A stretch of 58,907 bases of DNA. Origin: Alphaproteobacteria bacterium (GTDB lineage Bacteria; Pseudomonadota; Alphaproteobacteria; Caulobacterales; Parvularculaceae). The stretch lies in the NCBI GenBank assembly GCA_016125425.1, contig WGLT01000014.1:1-58907 (forward strand), written 5' to 3'. Below, piece after piece: positions 37,101 through 47,406 of this stretch; the stretch's first letter is position 1, and each line of letters starts with the position of its first letter. The notes under the pieces are model-generated. The model was not told where the DNA came from. It saw only the letters and a program-made list of their open reading frames with translations, and ran no database searches. The translations under genes and the position numbers were made by a program.

Positions 37101-37910
37101 ATGCGCCTCGCAGTATTCGGCGATATTGTCGGCCGCTCCGGACGGCTCGCCCTCATCGAACGCCTGCCGGGACTCAAGCGAGGGCTCAAACTCGACTTCG
37201 TCGTCGCCAACGCTGAAAACGCCGCGGGCGGTTTCGGAGTGACCGCGCGAATCTGCGAAGAATTGCTCGCGGCGGGCGTCGACGTCCTGACCACTGGCAA
37301 TCACGCCTTCGACCAGCGCGACGATATTGATATCTATGATCGCGAGGCGCGACTGCTGCGTCCGGTGAATTTTCCAAGGTCCAACCCCGGGCGCGGCGCC
37401 GGGCTCTACCCTGCGCAAAACGGCGAAGACGTGCTCGTCATACATGCGCAGGGCCAGCGCGGCATGCCGCCGATCGACGATCCCTTCGCCGCCGTAGACG
37501 CCGCGCTCGAAAACTTCGCGCTCGGCCGCGAGGCGAGCGCGATCATCGTCGACTTCCACGCCGAAGCGACGAGCGAGAAAAACGGCATGGGCTGCCACCT
37601 CGACGGGCGAACGAGTCTCGTCGTCGGCACACATACGCATGTGCCGACTGCGGACGATCGGATTTTGCCGGGCGGGACCGCCTTCATCACCGACCTCGGC
37701 ATGTGCGGCGACTATGACAGCGTCATCGGCATGGAGAAGACCGAACCTTTGACGCGATTCATCACGAAAATCCCCTCTGGCCGCATGACGCCCGCTGCCG
37801 GCGAGGCGACGATTTGCGGCGTGGTCGTCGAGACCGATGACAGGTCGGGACTTGCCGTGTCGATCGCGCCGGTCAGGATCGGCGGGGTGCTTAAAGAGCG
37901 CAAACCCTAG
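37101..37910 (+). CDS. YmdB-like metallophosphoesterase
   Basis: This 269-residue protein of the TIGR00282/YmdB family has GDIVGRSGRLAL at the N-terminus, NAENAAGGFG, TTGNHAFDQ (~72) and VDFHAEATSEKNGMG. These give the Asp, Glu, Asn and His ligands of a dinuclear metal centre. In Bacillus, YmdB hydrolyses 2',3'-cyclic mono- or cyclic dinucleotides and influences biofilm decisions. The alphaproteobacterial role is less clear. It starts 8 bp after the cyclo-ligase. Its stop overlaps the stop of the convergent SDR gene. Confidence 0.9.
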   Translation: MRLAVFGDIVGRSGRLALIERLPGLKRGLKLDFVVANAENAAGGFGVTARICEELLAAGVDVLTTGNHAFDQRDDIDIYDREARLLRPVNFPRSNPGRGAGLYPAQNGEDVLVIHAQGQRGMPPIDDPFAAVDAALENFALGREASAIIVDFHAEATSEKNGMGCHLDGRTSLVVGTHTHVPTADDRILPGGTAFITDLGMCGDYDSVIGMEKTEPLTRFITKIPSGRMTPAAGEATICGVVVETDDRSGLAVSIAPVRIGGVLKERKP

Positions 37911-38662
37911 CGAACGTAACTGGCGCCGTTGATGTCGAAAGTCGCGCCGGTCGCAGACGCGCACGCCTCGCTCAACAGAAATACGATCAACGCGGCGACC
38001 TCATCCGGCGCGGCGACGCGTCCAAGGGGAATTTCGGCGACGGCTTTTTTCCGGGCTTCAATATCCGCCGGGGCCATGCGCGTTTCGACCCATCCCGGCG
38101 CGATCGCAAAGAAAAGAATGTTTTCGCCCGACAGCGCGCGCGCATAAGTTTTCGTCAGAGCAAGGAGCGCGCCCTTCGTCGCCGCATAAGCGGCGTGATC
38201 GAGGCTGTCGCCTCGGTGCCCGGCGCGGCTCGCGATATTAACGACGCGTCCGCCCTTCTTCGTCTCACGGAAATGCGCGACGGCCGCGCGGCAGATGTCG
38301 GCGGGCGCGCGAAGGTTGACCGCGAGCTGCTCCTCCCATCCGGCCCGCCATGGCTCGACCGGGCCGTCCATCGGCGTGTCGAGATAAATTCCCGCATTGT
38401 TGACGACGCCGTCGATCCGCCCGGCGCGCTCCTGAGCGGCGGCGAAGAGACGAAAACCGGCGTCCGGCGCGGCGAGATCTTCATAAAGAATATCGTCATC
38501 AGCGAGCCCCGCTGAGGCCTTCGCCGCTTCGATCGCCTCGCTCGGGGCGCTTGCATGCGCAAGAACGCGCGCTCCGGCTTTGGCGCAAAGCGCCGCCGCG
38601 GCCGCGCCGACGCCGCGCGAAGCGCCGGTGATGAGAATCGTTTTGCCGTCGATCCTGAACAT
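37907..38662 (-). CDS. Short-chain dehydrogenase/reductase
   Basis: This 251-residue classical SDR has the cofactor site TGASRGVGAAAA (~12-23) and NNAG. The active site has Ser in NIASRAGHRGD and Tyr-x-x-x-Lys in AAYAATKGAL. The start at 38662 is chosen because GGGAG lies six bases upstream and the domain begins at once (FRIDGKTILITGA). A longer reading adds 10 residues. Conserved residues indicate an active NAD(P)-dependent oxidoreductase, substrate unknown. Confidence 0.9.
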   Translation of the reverse strand: MFRIDGKTILITGASRGVGAAAAALCAKAGARVLAHASAPSEAIEAAKASAGLADDDILYEDLAAPDAGFRLFAAAQERAGRIDGVVNNAGIYLDTPMDGPVEPWRAGWEEQLAVNLRAPADICRAAVAHFRETKKGGRVVNIASRAGHRGDSLDHAAYAATKGALLALTKTYARALSGENILFFAIAPGWVETRMAPADIEARKKAVAEIPLGRVAAPDEVAALIVFLLSEACASATGATFDINGASYVR

Positions 38663-38801
38663 GAAAATCTCCCAGGCGGAGGGAGAACCCATGCCCGGCG
38701 GCGCACCCGCGTCAAGCCCGCCCGGCCCCTCGGGGCCTTGAAAATGCGCCGCTCCCCGCGCTAAACGCCCCTACTTCCACCTTTTTAAGGAGCAGCGTCC
38801 C

Positions 38802-39548
38802 GTGGCCGGCCACTCGCAATTCGCCAACATCATGCACCGGAAGGGCCGGCAGGATGCGCGCCGGTCCAAACTTTTCTCCAAACTGTCCAAGGAGATCACC
38901 GTCGCCGCGAAAATGGGCGCGCCGGACCCTGAATTCAATCCGCGCCTGAGGCTCGCGATCCAGGCCGCCAAGGCCCAGTCCATGCCGAAGGACAATATCG
39001 AGCGGGCGATCAAGAAGGCGACCGGCGGCGACGGCGGAGGCTATGAAGAGATCCGCTATGAAGGGTTCGGCCCGGGCGGCGTCGGCGTCATCGTCGAGGT
39101 TCTCACCGACAACCGCAACCGCGCGGCGAGCGAAGTGCGTTCAGGCTTTGCGAAGAACGGCGGCAATCTTGGCGAGACGGGTTCGGTCTCGTTCATGTTC
39201 GACCGCGTCGGCCTCATCGAATATCCCGGAGAGAAGGCGAGCGAAGAGGAAATGCTCGAAGCGGCGATTGAAGCGGGCGCCGACGACGTTCAGTCTTCGG
39301 AAGAGTTGCACCAGGTCTATTGCGCGGCGGACCAGCTCGCTGAAGTCGCCGCCGCGCTGGAGGCGAAATTCGGCGAGGCCGAATCCGCCAAGCTCTCATG
39401 GAAGCCGCAAAATACGATCCCGGTTTCAGGACAAGCGGCCGAAACATTGATGAAGATGTTGACGGTTCTCGACGATTGCGATGACGTGCAAAATGTATAC
39501 GCCAACTACGACATCGCCGCCGAAGAGCTCGAAAGGCTCGCCGGTTAA
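38802..39548 (+). CDS. yebC: YebC/PmpR family regulatory protein
   Basis: This 248-residue protein starts at GTG (38802) with AAGGAGC upstream and the family signature [21 protein letters not shown]. YebC proteins were first described as transcriptional regulators. Recent work shows that family members relieve ribosome stalling at proline-rich stretches. In many proteobacteria it precedes ruvCAB. Here it is followed instead by a decayed methyltransferase gene on the opposite strand, with a 4-bp overlap of the stops. Confidence 0.94.
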   Translation: MAGHSQFANIMHRKGRQDARRSKLFSKLSKEITVAAKMGAPDPEFNPRLRLAIQAAKAQSMPKDNIERAIKKATGGDGGGYEEIRYEGFGPGGVGVIVEVLTDNRNRAASEVRSGFAKNGGNLGETGSVSFMFDRVGLIEYPGEKASEEEMLEAAIEAGADDVQSSEELHQVYCAADQLAEVAAALEAKFGEAESAKLSWKPQNTIPVSGQAAETLMKMLTVLDDCDDVQNVYANYDIAAEELERLAG

Positions 39549-39971
39549 AATTTTCGTCTGTCGGCGAGTCCGGCGACTTTGTCCGCCGGAAATGCAAAAT
39601 AGTTGAAAGCGCGGAACGGATAGATCCGGCAGTCGTCAAAGACCGCACGCGAGAGTTTTGGACGCCCGAAACGCCAGTCAAAGACGGCGAATACGTCGTA
39701 ATCCAAACGCGTCAGGCGATCGAATAGATCGCGCCAGCCGAAACCGAATTCCTGCTCATCCTGCAAAGGCCCGGCTTCGAACAGGATCGACGGCCGGCTG
39801 CGCCGCAGAGGGCTTTGTATTCATAGCCCTCGATGTCGATCTTCATGAACTGGATATCGGCGTCCGCCGGGATGATGTCGTCAATGCGCGCGCCAAAGCT
39901 TCGCGGAGCAAATGCGCCGCCGGTTCGAACGGCGTCCTGACGACAAGACGCTTCAGACCCAGAAAACCCAT
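39545..39971 (-). pseudogene. Decayed FkbM-family methyltransferase gene
   Basis: Minus-strand pieces in three frames add up to the C-terminal half of an FkbM-type SAM methyltransferase. They are MGFLGLKRLVVRTPFEPAAH (from 39971), then ARIDDIIPADADIQFMKIDI with EGYEYKALCGA (to ~39805), then SILFEAGPLQDEQEFGFGWR through to the stop at 39545. A frameshift near 39890 and another with apparent loss of sequence near 39790 separate them. The N-terminal SAM-binding half is absent. The gene cannot be functional as it stands. Confidence 0.8.
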
Positions 39972-40028
39972 AGCAGATCGCGTGACAGCTTTTGATCTGC
40001 AGGTCAACAAAAGATAGAGGAGCCGATG

Positions 40029-42293
40029 TCAGGCGCTCGCCGCTCTGGAATATTCCGGCGAACCAACCCACCGGCGAACGACATCATCGAGCCGGTTCTG
40101 ACTGATCGGCTTCGAGAGATAATCATCCATGCCGGCTGCTTCGCTCTGCTCGATGTCACGCGACATTACATGGGCGGTCAGGCAAATAATCGGCCTGCGA
40201 CGCCAGTCGCGCCGGCTTTCAATCTCCCTGATCGCGCGCGTGGCTGCGAATCCATCCATCTCCGGCATCGAAATGTCCATCAGGATGATGTCGAATTCGC
40301 CCTGCGCGCGCTCGTAGAGAGCAACGGCTTCGCTTCCGTTATTTGCAATCTGGATGTCAAATAGTTGCGATTTGAGCATGTGCCGCAGCACGAGTTGATT
40401 GACTTCGTTGTCCTCGGCGAGAAGAACGCGCGTGCGCTCGCTGCTTGGCGCCGGCTCGATTTCCGGCGTCGCGATCGAATCATCGTCGTCGATTTCCTGC
40501 GCGCGGGCCTTGCCGAGAACTTCCGCAATGGTTTGCAGAAACAGCGTCGATCGCACCGGTTTGACGAGATAGCCCGAAATACCCAGTTCCCGGAAGACAC
40601 GCGCTGCGCCTTCCTTATCGACAGAGCTCATGACAAGGATCGGCGTCTTCTCGATCGCCGGATCGCGGCGAATCTCGCGCGCGAGCATTTCCCCATCCAT
40701 GTCCGGCATGAAATAGTCGAGAATCGCCAAATCATAAGGTTTTTCTTCCAGCGCCGCCTTTCGTAATACGGACAGCGCCTCGGGCCCGCTCGCCACGACA
40801 TCCGGCGCGAATCCCCAGGCGGACAGGAGCTCTGAGGTGATGCGTCGATTGATTTCGATGTCGTCCACCACGAGCACGCGCTTGCCGTTGCCCGTGATGT
40901 CGAGCTCTTGCGGGACGATGTCGGCGGGATGCGTCGGCAGCGTCAAATTCACCCAGAATGTCGAGCCTTCGCCCGGCGTCGAGCGCACGCCGATGTCGCC
41001 GCCCATGGCTTCGACGAGACGCTTTGAAATCGAAAGTCCGAGGCCGGTCCCGCCGAACTGACGCGTCGTCGACGCATCCGCCTGCTGGAACGCTCCGAAG
41101 ATGCGCGAGAGTTTTTCAGCTTCAATGCCGACGCCCGTATCAGAGACTTCTATCCGCAGATTGGCGCGGCCATTCTCTTCCTCGCCCGATACGTTGATAA
41201 GCACATAGCCGGCATTGGTGAATTTGACGGCGTTGCCTGCGAGATTGGTGATAATCTGGCGGATGCGTCCAGCGTCGCCGACGACGGTTGAAGAAAGATC
41301 CGGCTGGAAGCGCACGACTACTTCAAGCATTTTCTCATGCGCGCGAGGCGCGATGAGTGCGGCCACGTCTTCTACGGCGCCGCGCAGGTCGAAGGGCGCG
41401 AGATCTAACTCCAGCTTGCCCGCTTCGATCTTCGAGAAGTCGAGAATGTCATTGATGATCGTGAGCAACGCCGCGCCTGACTTGTGAATCGTATCGGCGT
41501 AGAGGCGCTGGCGCGTGTCGAGTCGCGTCTGGGTCAAGAGCTCGGCCATGCCCAGGACGCCGTTCATCGGCGTTCTGATTTCGTGACTCATATTGGCGAG
41601 GAACATGGATTTCGCCTCAGACGCTTTTTCGGCGGCGATCCGCGCATCCTCAAGCTCTCGAATGAGCCGTGCGCGTTCGGCCGCGCCGCGCTGCAAATCC
41701 TTTTGCAGGAGATATCCGAAGACGAGTTTGTAGCCGATCGTGGAAACCAGCATCGGCACGCCGACAACCATCGGCCAGAACGCTGACGTTCCAAAACTCT
41801 CATAGCAGAGCCAAAGGAACGCCGCGCTGTATGGCGCGGTGACGATCAGGGCGTTTGTCGGCTTGGCGTTAAATTGCGAGAAAGCCAGCATAAACCCGCT
41901 GACCACGAAGAACACCGCCGCCGCCTGTCCGAAGGGGTGTCCTGCATTCCAGGCGATAATCGGCGCCGCCGCCCAGAACGCGCACGAGAACATCGCGATG
42001 ATCGCATATAAGCGCTGAACCGTGCTTTCGCCGGCGCGTCGCCGCAGCTTGATCAAGCGTTCGACAATCTGACGGCCGAAGCCGGCCGCCATGGTCGAGA
42101 CGTACCAGATCGCCACCGTCTTTAACGGCGCGACGGTCGCGAGAAAAACCGCCCACAAGGAGATATGGAAGTAGCGAATGGCGCTCGTCGACGCGACCAT
42201 TCTGACGGCCGCGACGCCGGGGTCCTCGATAATCGATAGCTCATCCGCCTTTGCGCGCGCGATCGTCGGCGCCTCGCTCCTCGTGGCGGTCAT
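40029..42293 (-). CDS. Hybrid sensor histidine kinase with two receiver domains
   Basis: This 754-residue protein has six predicted membrane helices between residues ~40 and 195 with little periplasmic sequence. A coiled coil is followed by His[17 protein letters not shown] (His237) and HATPase ([23 protein letters not shown]). REC1 is at ~465-590, with phospho-acceptor Asp in [17 protein letters not shown]2 is at ~625-745, with Asp in [13 protein letters not shown]. There is no HPt domain, so a separate phosphotransferase would be needed. The membrane part with short loops suggests sensing within the bilayer. No partner genes are adjacent. Confidence 0.92.
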   Translation of the reverse strand: MTATRSEAPTIARAKADELSIIEDPGVAAVRMVASTSAIRYFHISLWAVFLATVAPLKTVAIWYVSTMAAGFGRQIVERLIKLRRRAGESTVQRLYAIIAMFSCAFWAAAPIIAWNAGHPFGQAAAVFFVVSGFMLAFSQFNAKPTNALIVTAPYSAAFLWLCYESFGTSAFWPMVVGVPMLVSTIGYKLVFGYLLQKDLQRGAAERARLIRELEDARIAAEKASEAKSMFLANMSHEIRTPMNGVLGMAELLTQTRLDTRQRLYADTIHKSGAALLTIINDILDFSKIEAGKLELDLAPFDLRGAVEDVAALIAPRAHEKMLEVVVRFQPDLSSTVVGDAGRIRQIITNLAGNAVKFTNAGYVLINVSGEEENGRANLRIEVSDTGVGIEAEKLSRIFGAFQQADASTTRQFGGTGLGLSISKRLVEAMGGDIGVRSTPGEGSTFWVNLTLPTHPADIVPQELDITGNGKRVLVVDDIEINRRITSELLSAWGFAPDVVASGPEALSVLRKAALEEKPYDLAILDYFMPDMDGEMLAREIRRDPAIEKTPILVMSSVDKEGAARVFRELGISGYLVKPVRSTLFLQTIAEVLGKARAQEIDDDDSIATPEIEPAPSSERTRVLLAEDNEVNQLVLRHMLKSQLFDIQIANNGSEAVALYERAQGEFDIILMDISMPEMDGFAATRAIREIESRRDWRRRPIICLTAHVMSRDIEQSEAAGMDDYLSKPISQNRLDDVVRRWVGSPEYSRAASA

Positions 42294-42469
42294 GCCGTCC
42301 CCCCTCGCCTCTTGCCTGGGAGAAAGCTAGGGCCAGACAGTTAATTGAGACTTACATCCCGCCGAGACAGCCGCGGCCAAACGGCCGAAGCGGGCTGAAG
42401 CGAATTGCGCGGGACCGGCCGGAGGCCTAAGCCTTGCCGCTACAATTGTCACAGGAGGGTTGAGGGTTT

Positions 42470-43449
42470 ATGACCAGGCTCGCATTCGCTGGCGCGATCG
42501 CCGGCCTCGCTCTGTTGGCCGGCCCGCTCTCGGCCGCGCCTTATCCGGGCGTCAGCGCGATCGCGGCGAGGGACTTTACCGGAACTTTAGAGATTAACGT
42601 CGGCGGCGCAACCATCGAAGCGACGCTGTCCAAAGGGCGCAATCGTATCCGGTCGAAGTGAGGAGCGAAAACGGCGTCCTTTTCATCACCGGCGAAAAGC
42701 GCCCTTGGCGATACAATCTCTCTCACGAAATCCGCCGCCTTGGGGGCGGCGAAAAAGCGTTCGAACGTTACCTTGCCGACTACCCCGTCCTCAAAATCAC
42801 AGCTCCGGCGGGGACGGATCTCATGCTCGACGAGGCGATTGCGCGCGTGTCGGCCGGCGACCTGAACAGCCATGTGCGGATCGGCGGACCGTGGGTCGAG
42901 GCCCGGATCGGCGACGTGAAAAGCGCCGATGTCGGGATCGGCGGACCAGGGGACACCGTGCTCGGCAATGTCGCCGAAACCGCTCACGTCGCGATCGGCG
43001 GATCGGGCGATTTCTCCGCCCGCGACGTCGGACGCGCGGCCCTCACCATCGGAGGCTCGGGAAACATATCGCTCGGCTCGGTGAAGGAAGAGGCGCGAAT
43101 GGAAATCGGCGGATCGGGCGACATTTCCGTCAAGACCGTCGGCGGGCAGGCGCGGGTTTCGATCGGCGGGTCGGGCGATGTGAGGATAGATGAAGCCGCT
43201 TCCGGCGCGAGGCTCGAAACCGCCGGATCCGGCGATATCGACATCGCCGAGGGGCGCGCCGAAAACGTCAAGATCAAGATCGTCGGAAGCGGGGATTTTA
43301 ATTTCGGCGGGCTCGCCTCTGGCCTAGACGTCTCCTCTTTCGGTTCAGGTTCGGTGTCGGTCGCCCGGCATGAAGGAGGCCTGACGATATCAGGCGGACG
43401 AAGCGGCGACATCACAATCGGCGGCCAACGCATAAGCCGAGACGACTGA
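42470..43449 (+). pseudogene. GIN-domain (DUF2807) secreted protein, split by a frameshift
   Basis: The first frame (42470-42661) gives a signal peptide (LAGLALLAGPLSAAPYPG region) and the start of the beta domain, ending IRSK and TGA. The second frame (42658-43449) continues with VEVRSENGVLFITGEKRPW and the repeated I-G-G-S-G-D blades of the DUF2807/GIN beta-helix (~100-260). The junction lies around AAAGGGCGC (42633-42641), where one extra base would join the frames. GTGA overlap at 42658 could permit reinitiation, but the second half would then lack a signal peptide. GIN proteins are exported adhesin-like barrels of unclear role. Confidence 0.75.
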
Positions 43450-43682
43450 GCCGCGGGGATTTTGTCACGGGCGAGGCTTCCGCTGTGCGAGCGGCGGGAG
43501 TTTTGGTTATGTCCCGCGCCCATTCAATCGTCCTGGCGATGAGTTGCGAATGAACGCATAACGCGCTATCGAGCGTCGGGCGCCCAGCCAGATCGTTCGT
43601 TTCGCCGCACGTCAGCACGCCACGCTGACGGAACGCTGGCTTTCGACGCTCAAGTAAAAAAACTCTACGTAATGGGACCATT

Positions 43683-45539
43683 GTGAGCTCGGTCAGCCAG
43701 ACGCCTTCGGGCCTATCGGAATCAGAAAGCAGTTCAAACGCCGCGGAATCGAAGGCCCCGCCGAAACCGGTCAATCTCGCAATCCTCTGCCTGATCGCAG
43801 TCGCGCTCGGCGCAGTCACCGGATTCGGCGCCGTTTTCTTCCGTGGACTGATCTCGGTCATCCACAATCTTTTCTATTACGGACAATTCTCCTTCGCCTA
43901 CGACGCTAACGAATATTCTCCGGCCTCGCCTTGGGGAATCTTCATCATTCTGGCGCCGGTCATCGGCGGGATGGGCGTCGTCTTCCTTGTCCAGACTTTC
44001 GCCCCCGAGGCGCGGGGGCACGGCGTGCCTGAAGTCATGGACGCCATCTTTTACAAGGAAGGCCGCATCCGGCCGGTCGTCGCCGTGGTCAAGTCGTTCG
44101 CCTCCGCGCTGGCGATAGGCAGCGGATCGGCCGTCGGCCGCGAAGGACCCATTATCCAGATCGGCGCTTCGCTCGGATCGAGCTTCGGTCAGATTCTCAA
44201 GCTCGAGACCTGGCAATGCATAACGCTTGTCGCCGCTGGCGGCGGGGCCGGAATCGCCGCTACGTTCAACACGCCGATCGGGGGCGTGATGTTCGCCATC
44301 GAACTCTTGCTTCCGGAAGTGAGCGCGCGAACCTTCCTGCCCGTCGCGCTCGCCACGGGCACGGCGACCTTCGTCGGAAGGCTTTTCTTCGGCGTCATGC
44401 CCGCGTTCAATCTGCCAACGCTCGAATCCCTGCCGGACCAGCCTGCGGCCGCGTATCTTCTGCTTCTGTACGCCTTGCTCGGGGCGGTCATCGGACTTGC
44501 CGCGACAGGCTTCATCCGGACGCTGCACAAAGCCGAGATTGAATTCGAACGCATCAAGAATCCCTATCTCCGTCATGCGATCGGCATGTCGATCGTCGGG
44601 GCGATGATGTACGCCTTCCTCACCTTTTCCGGCCACTATCACATTGACGGCGTGGGGTATTCGACCATTCAGGACGTCCTGATGGGCGGGCTTTCCGCGG
44701 CGCCCTTCCTCGCCCTGCTCTTCGCTTCGAAACTTGTCGCGACGTCTCTCAGTCTCGGTTCCGGCTCATCGGGCGGGATATTCTCGCCTTCCCTGTATAT
44801 GGGCGCAACGCTCGGCGCCGCCTTCGGCGCGGCCCTGAGCATGTTATTCCCATCCATGCACCTTTCGGTGCCCGCCTTCGCGATCATCGGCATGGCGGCC
44901 ATGGTCGGCGGCGGCGCCGGCGCGGCCATGACCGCCGTGACCATGATTTTCGAAATGACCCGCGACTATGACATCGTCATGCCGATGATCGTCGCCGTCG
45001 CCGTCAGCATCGGCGTTCGGCGCATGTTGTCGCCGGAGAATATCTACACAATCAAGTTGATGAGCCGGCGTCATTTCATTCCCAAGGCGCTTCACGCCAA
45101 CATGTTCCTTGTTCGTCGCGCCGGCGAAGTGATGGACAAAGACGTACAGATTCTCGCCTCAGACGCCCGCTTCAGCGAATTTCTTCGACAGCCCGAAAAT
45201 CGCGGTCGCACCCGTCACGTCGTGGTCACGAACGGCGAACGGATCACCGGCGTGCTGCGCGTCAATACGGCGCTCAGAGCCGGCCTTGAGGAGGGTTTCG
45301 CCGACGTCGCCTTCGGAGAGATCGCCGGGAAGAATTTCACCATCGCCTATGTCGACGACATCATGTTCAATGTCATTGACCGCATGTGGAAACGCAACGC
45401 GACCATGGCGGTTGTCGTTCGGTCAAAGGGCATTCCGCGCAAGGACGACATCGTCGGCGTCGTGACGAAAGAGCACATCGCCGACTCCGTCGCCGAAAGC
45501 ATAAAACCCTATGCGGAATCGGGCGCTCAGGCCTTCTGA
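43683..45539 (+). CDS. ClC-family chloride channel/antiporter with CBS domains
   Basis: This 618-residue protein starts at GTG and has about ten to twelve membrane helices. Chloride-selectivity motifs are GSGSAVGREGPIIQIG (~residues 145-160, with the gating Glu) and GSGSSGGIFSPSLYMGA (~360). The gating Glu is the residue kept in ClC transporters and channels. The C-terminal ~140 residues form two CBS domains (VMDKDVQIL, then IAYVDDIMFNVIDRMWKRNAT), which in related proteins bind adenine nucleotides. Transport of Cl- or another anion cannot be settled from sequence. Confidence 0.92.
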   Translation: MSSVSQTPSGLSESESSSNAAESKAPPKPVNLAILCLIAVALGAVTGFGAVFFRGLISVIHNLFYYGQFSFAYDANEYSPASPWGIFIILAPVIGGMGVVFLVQTFAPEARGHGVPEVMDAIFYKEGRIRPVVAVVKSFASALAIGSGSAVGREGPIIQIGASLGSSFGQILKLETWQCITLVAAGGGAGIAATFNTPIGGVMFAIELLLPEVSARTFLPVALATGTATFVGRLFFGVMPAFNLPTLESLPDQPAAAYLLLLYALLGAVIGLAATGFIRTLHKAEIEFERIKNPYLRHAIGMSIVGAMMYAFLTFSGHYHIDGVGYSTIQDVLMGGLSAAPFLALLFASKLVATSLSLGSGSSGGIFSPSLYMGATLGAAFGAALSMLFPSMHLSVPAFAIIGMAAMVGGGAGAAMTAVTMIFEMTRDYDIVMPMIVAVAVSIGVRRMLSPENIYTIKLMSRRHFIPKALHANMFLVRRAGEVMDKDVQILASDARFSEFLRQPENRGRTRHVVVTNGERITGVLRVNTALRAGLEEGFADVAFGEIAGKNFTIAYVDDIMFNVIDRMWKRNATMAVVVRSKGIPRKDDIVGVVTKEHIADSVAESIKPYAESGAQAF

Positions 45540-45591
45540 CAACGCGCTTGCGAGGCCGTTGCGCCCGCGCTCCCGCCTCCGCCCGGCGCGT

Positions 45592-45960
45592 CTAATGCGC
45601 GCCTGCGGCGTCGTCCCTCTTCGGCCGTCGCAGAAGGATCACCAGCAGGATGAGCGCTATAACAGGCGAGCCCACGATGAATAGCGTCACCGCGAGGCTG
45701 GCCGCAGCCGCAAGAATCCCGACGATTGCGCCAAGCGCGGCGAGAACGACGGCGAACACTGCAGCGAACAAGCCGAGGATCACTGCGACGACCCCTCCGA
45801 AGCCGGCCGCCACCGCGCCGGCTGGCGACAAGCCAAGGCCATGGAAATAGGCAAGCGCCGAGAAAGCAACGCCTACGAATAAAATGAGCGCGATCGGCGC
45901 CCAGAACCAGAACAAGCCGCCGCCGCGACGTTCGTCGCGATCCGAATCCGAATGAGACAT
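45592..45960 (-). CDS. Hypothetical polytopic membrane protein
   Basis: This 122-residue protein starts at the ATG at 45960, with GGAGGGG about six bases upstream. A charged N-terminus (SHSDSDRDERRGG) is followed by three to four hydrophobic helices (FWFWAPIALILFVGVAFSAL, AVAAGFGGVVAVILGLFAAV, VIALILLVILLRR). It is almost entirely Ala/Val/Leu/Gly. I do not recognise a family. It is convergent with the ClC gene and divergent from the HD hydrolase gene. Confidence 0.7.
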   Translation of the reverse strand: MSHSDSDRDERRGGGLFWFWAPIALILFVGVAFSALAYFHGLGLSPAGAVAAGFGGVVAVILGLFAAVFAVVLAALGAIVGILAAAASLAVTLFIVGSPVIALILLVILLRRPKRDDAAGAH

Positions 45961-46191
45961 GCCTCGCCCCTCCATTCCGTCCGCGCCCGCCGTCAATGGC
46001 GGGCAGACCTATCTGACGCATGCGACATGCGCGATCCTGCGCCGCCGGACACGGGCGAACAAGCCGTCTCGCCGCACGAAACTTTCGTTCCGCCGCGCGC
46101 CTTGTAGGCCGGCGCGCGCTTTGCTAGGCGAGGCCGCTGGAAAGGATGCGGGAGCTTGACGGCGCGACAAAAAATAACTGCGGGGAGAGCT

Positions 46192-46812
46192 ATGGAGCCG
46201 CCGCGCGCGTGGCAGCGGATGCTCTCCGGCCGGCGGCTCGACCTTCTTGACCCCTCTCCCCTCGATGTCGAGATCGAGGACATCGCCCACGGCCTGGCGC
46301 GCGTGGCGCGATGGAACGGCCAGACCGCCGGCCCGCTTCCATTCACGGTCGCGCAACATTCGCTTGTCGTCGAAGAACTCTGCGTAGAGATGAAACCGGG
46401 TTGGCCGGCGAAATGGCGCCTCGCCGCGCTGCTTCATGACGGCCCGGAATTCGTCATCGGAGACATGATCAGCCCTTTCAAGGCGCAGCTCGGCGGACAA
46501 TACAAGACCATCGAAAAGCGTCTGCAACGCGCTATCCATCTCAGATTCTCCTTGCCGGCGGACCTTCCCGAAGCGGTCGAGAAAACGATCAAGCGCGCCG
46601 ACCGGGCAAGCGCGTTCTTTGAAGCGACGCAACTCGCCGGATTCGATCACGCGGAAGCGAGAAGATTCTTCGGCGCGCCGCGCGGCGTCTCGCCGCGCAG
46701 CCTTCAGGCGCAACCAACCTCAGATATCGAGGCGCAATATCTCGCACGCTTCAAGGAACTCGCCGAAGCGGCTACGACTGCGCAGCTTTCGGCCAAGGTT
46801 TCGGGCCGGTAA
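46192..46812 (+). CDS. HD-domain phosphohydrolase (YfbR-like)
   Basis: This 206-residue protein starts at an ATG with GGGGAGAG just upstream; a longer reading lacks such a site. HD residues are seen as VAQHSLVVEELC (first His, ~55) and ALLHDGPEFVIGD (His-Asp, ~84), with the distal Asp in KRADRAS. The pattern resembles YfbR 5'-deoxynucleotidase and its alphaproteobacterial relatives. It probably dephosphorylates nucleotides in the cytoplasm. It is followed at 67 bp by a phosphatase-like gene on the same strand. Confidence 0.85.
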   Translation: MEPPRAWQRMLSGRRLDLLDPSPLDVEIEDIAHGLARVARWNGQTAGPLPFTVAQHSLVVEELCVEMKPGWPAKWRLAALLHDGPEFVIGDMISPFKAQLGGQYKTIEKRLQRAIHLRFSLPADLPEAVEKTIKRADRASAFFEATQLAGFDHAEARRFFGAPRGVSPRSLQAQPTSDIEAQYLARFKELAEAATTAQLSAKVSGR

Positions 46813-46879
46813 ATTCCGATCAACGCCCTGTGATGGCGCGCGAGTTAAAAAGCGTCTGTGAATAGAGTAGATATACCGC

Positions 46880-47386
46880 ATGTTGATTGTAAGCTCTCTC
46901 GAGGGGGTGAGGACCGCCTTTGCGACGCACCGCCCGAAATGCGTCATTTCTCTTCTCAGCGAGGATGACGCGGTGCCGTCATTCAAAACCCTCGATCCGG
47001 CCAAACATCTCAAGCTCTATGTCGAGCGCGAATCCTGCGCGGCGACGATATCGGCGGCGGCAAAGGAGCGCGCACGCGAGATCGTGGCGTTCGTCCGCGA
47101 CTGGGACCGGCGGGAGGATGTTCTCATTCACTGCAATCGCGGGGTGTCCCGCTCGACGGCGGCGGCGTTCATCATCATGTGCATGTCCGCGCCGGACATT
47201 TCGGAAGCAACGCTCGCCGCCGCGCTGCGCCGCGCCGCGCCTTTCGCCGACCCTTGCCCGATGCTCGTTTCCTATGCGGACGATATCCTCGACCGGAAAG
47301 GCCGGATGATCGATGCGATCGAAGCGCTGCCGCCGCCCGCCCCGGCGATCTCGGCTCCCATCGTGACCTTGCCGCTGACCGCGTAA
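46880..47386 (+). CDS. Protein tyrosine phosphatase-like protein
   Basis: This 168-residue protein has the Cys-x5-Arg active-site loop HCNRGVSRSTAA (~84-95) after a DSP-like core. The loop Cys and Arg are both present, so phosphatase activity is plausible, and the general-acid Asp may be in VRDWDRRED. Similar small proteins are widespread in alphaproteobacteria beside an HD hydrolase and nadQ. The substrate is unknown. It lies 20 bp before nadQ and is probably co-transcribed with it. Confidence 0.82.
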   Translation: MLIVSSLEGVRTAFATHRPKCVISLLSEDDAVPSFKTLDPAKHLKLYVERESCAATISAAAKERAREIVAFVRDWDRREDVLIHCNRGVSRSTAAAFIIMCMSAPDISEATLAAALRRAAPFADPCPMLVSYADDILDRKGRMIDAIEALPPPAPAISAPIVTLPLTA

Positions 47387-47406
47387 GCGCGCGATAAAAC
47401 GCGCCG

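Noticed and set aside
43734-44642. 302-codon minus-strand ORF inside the ClC gene
   Set aside because: The ClC motifs on the plus strand are unambiguous. The antisense frame is Arg/Asp-rich with no domain.
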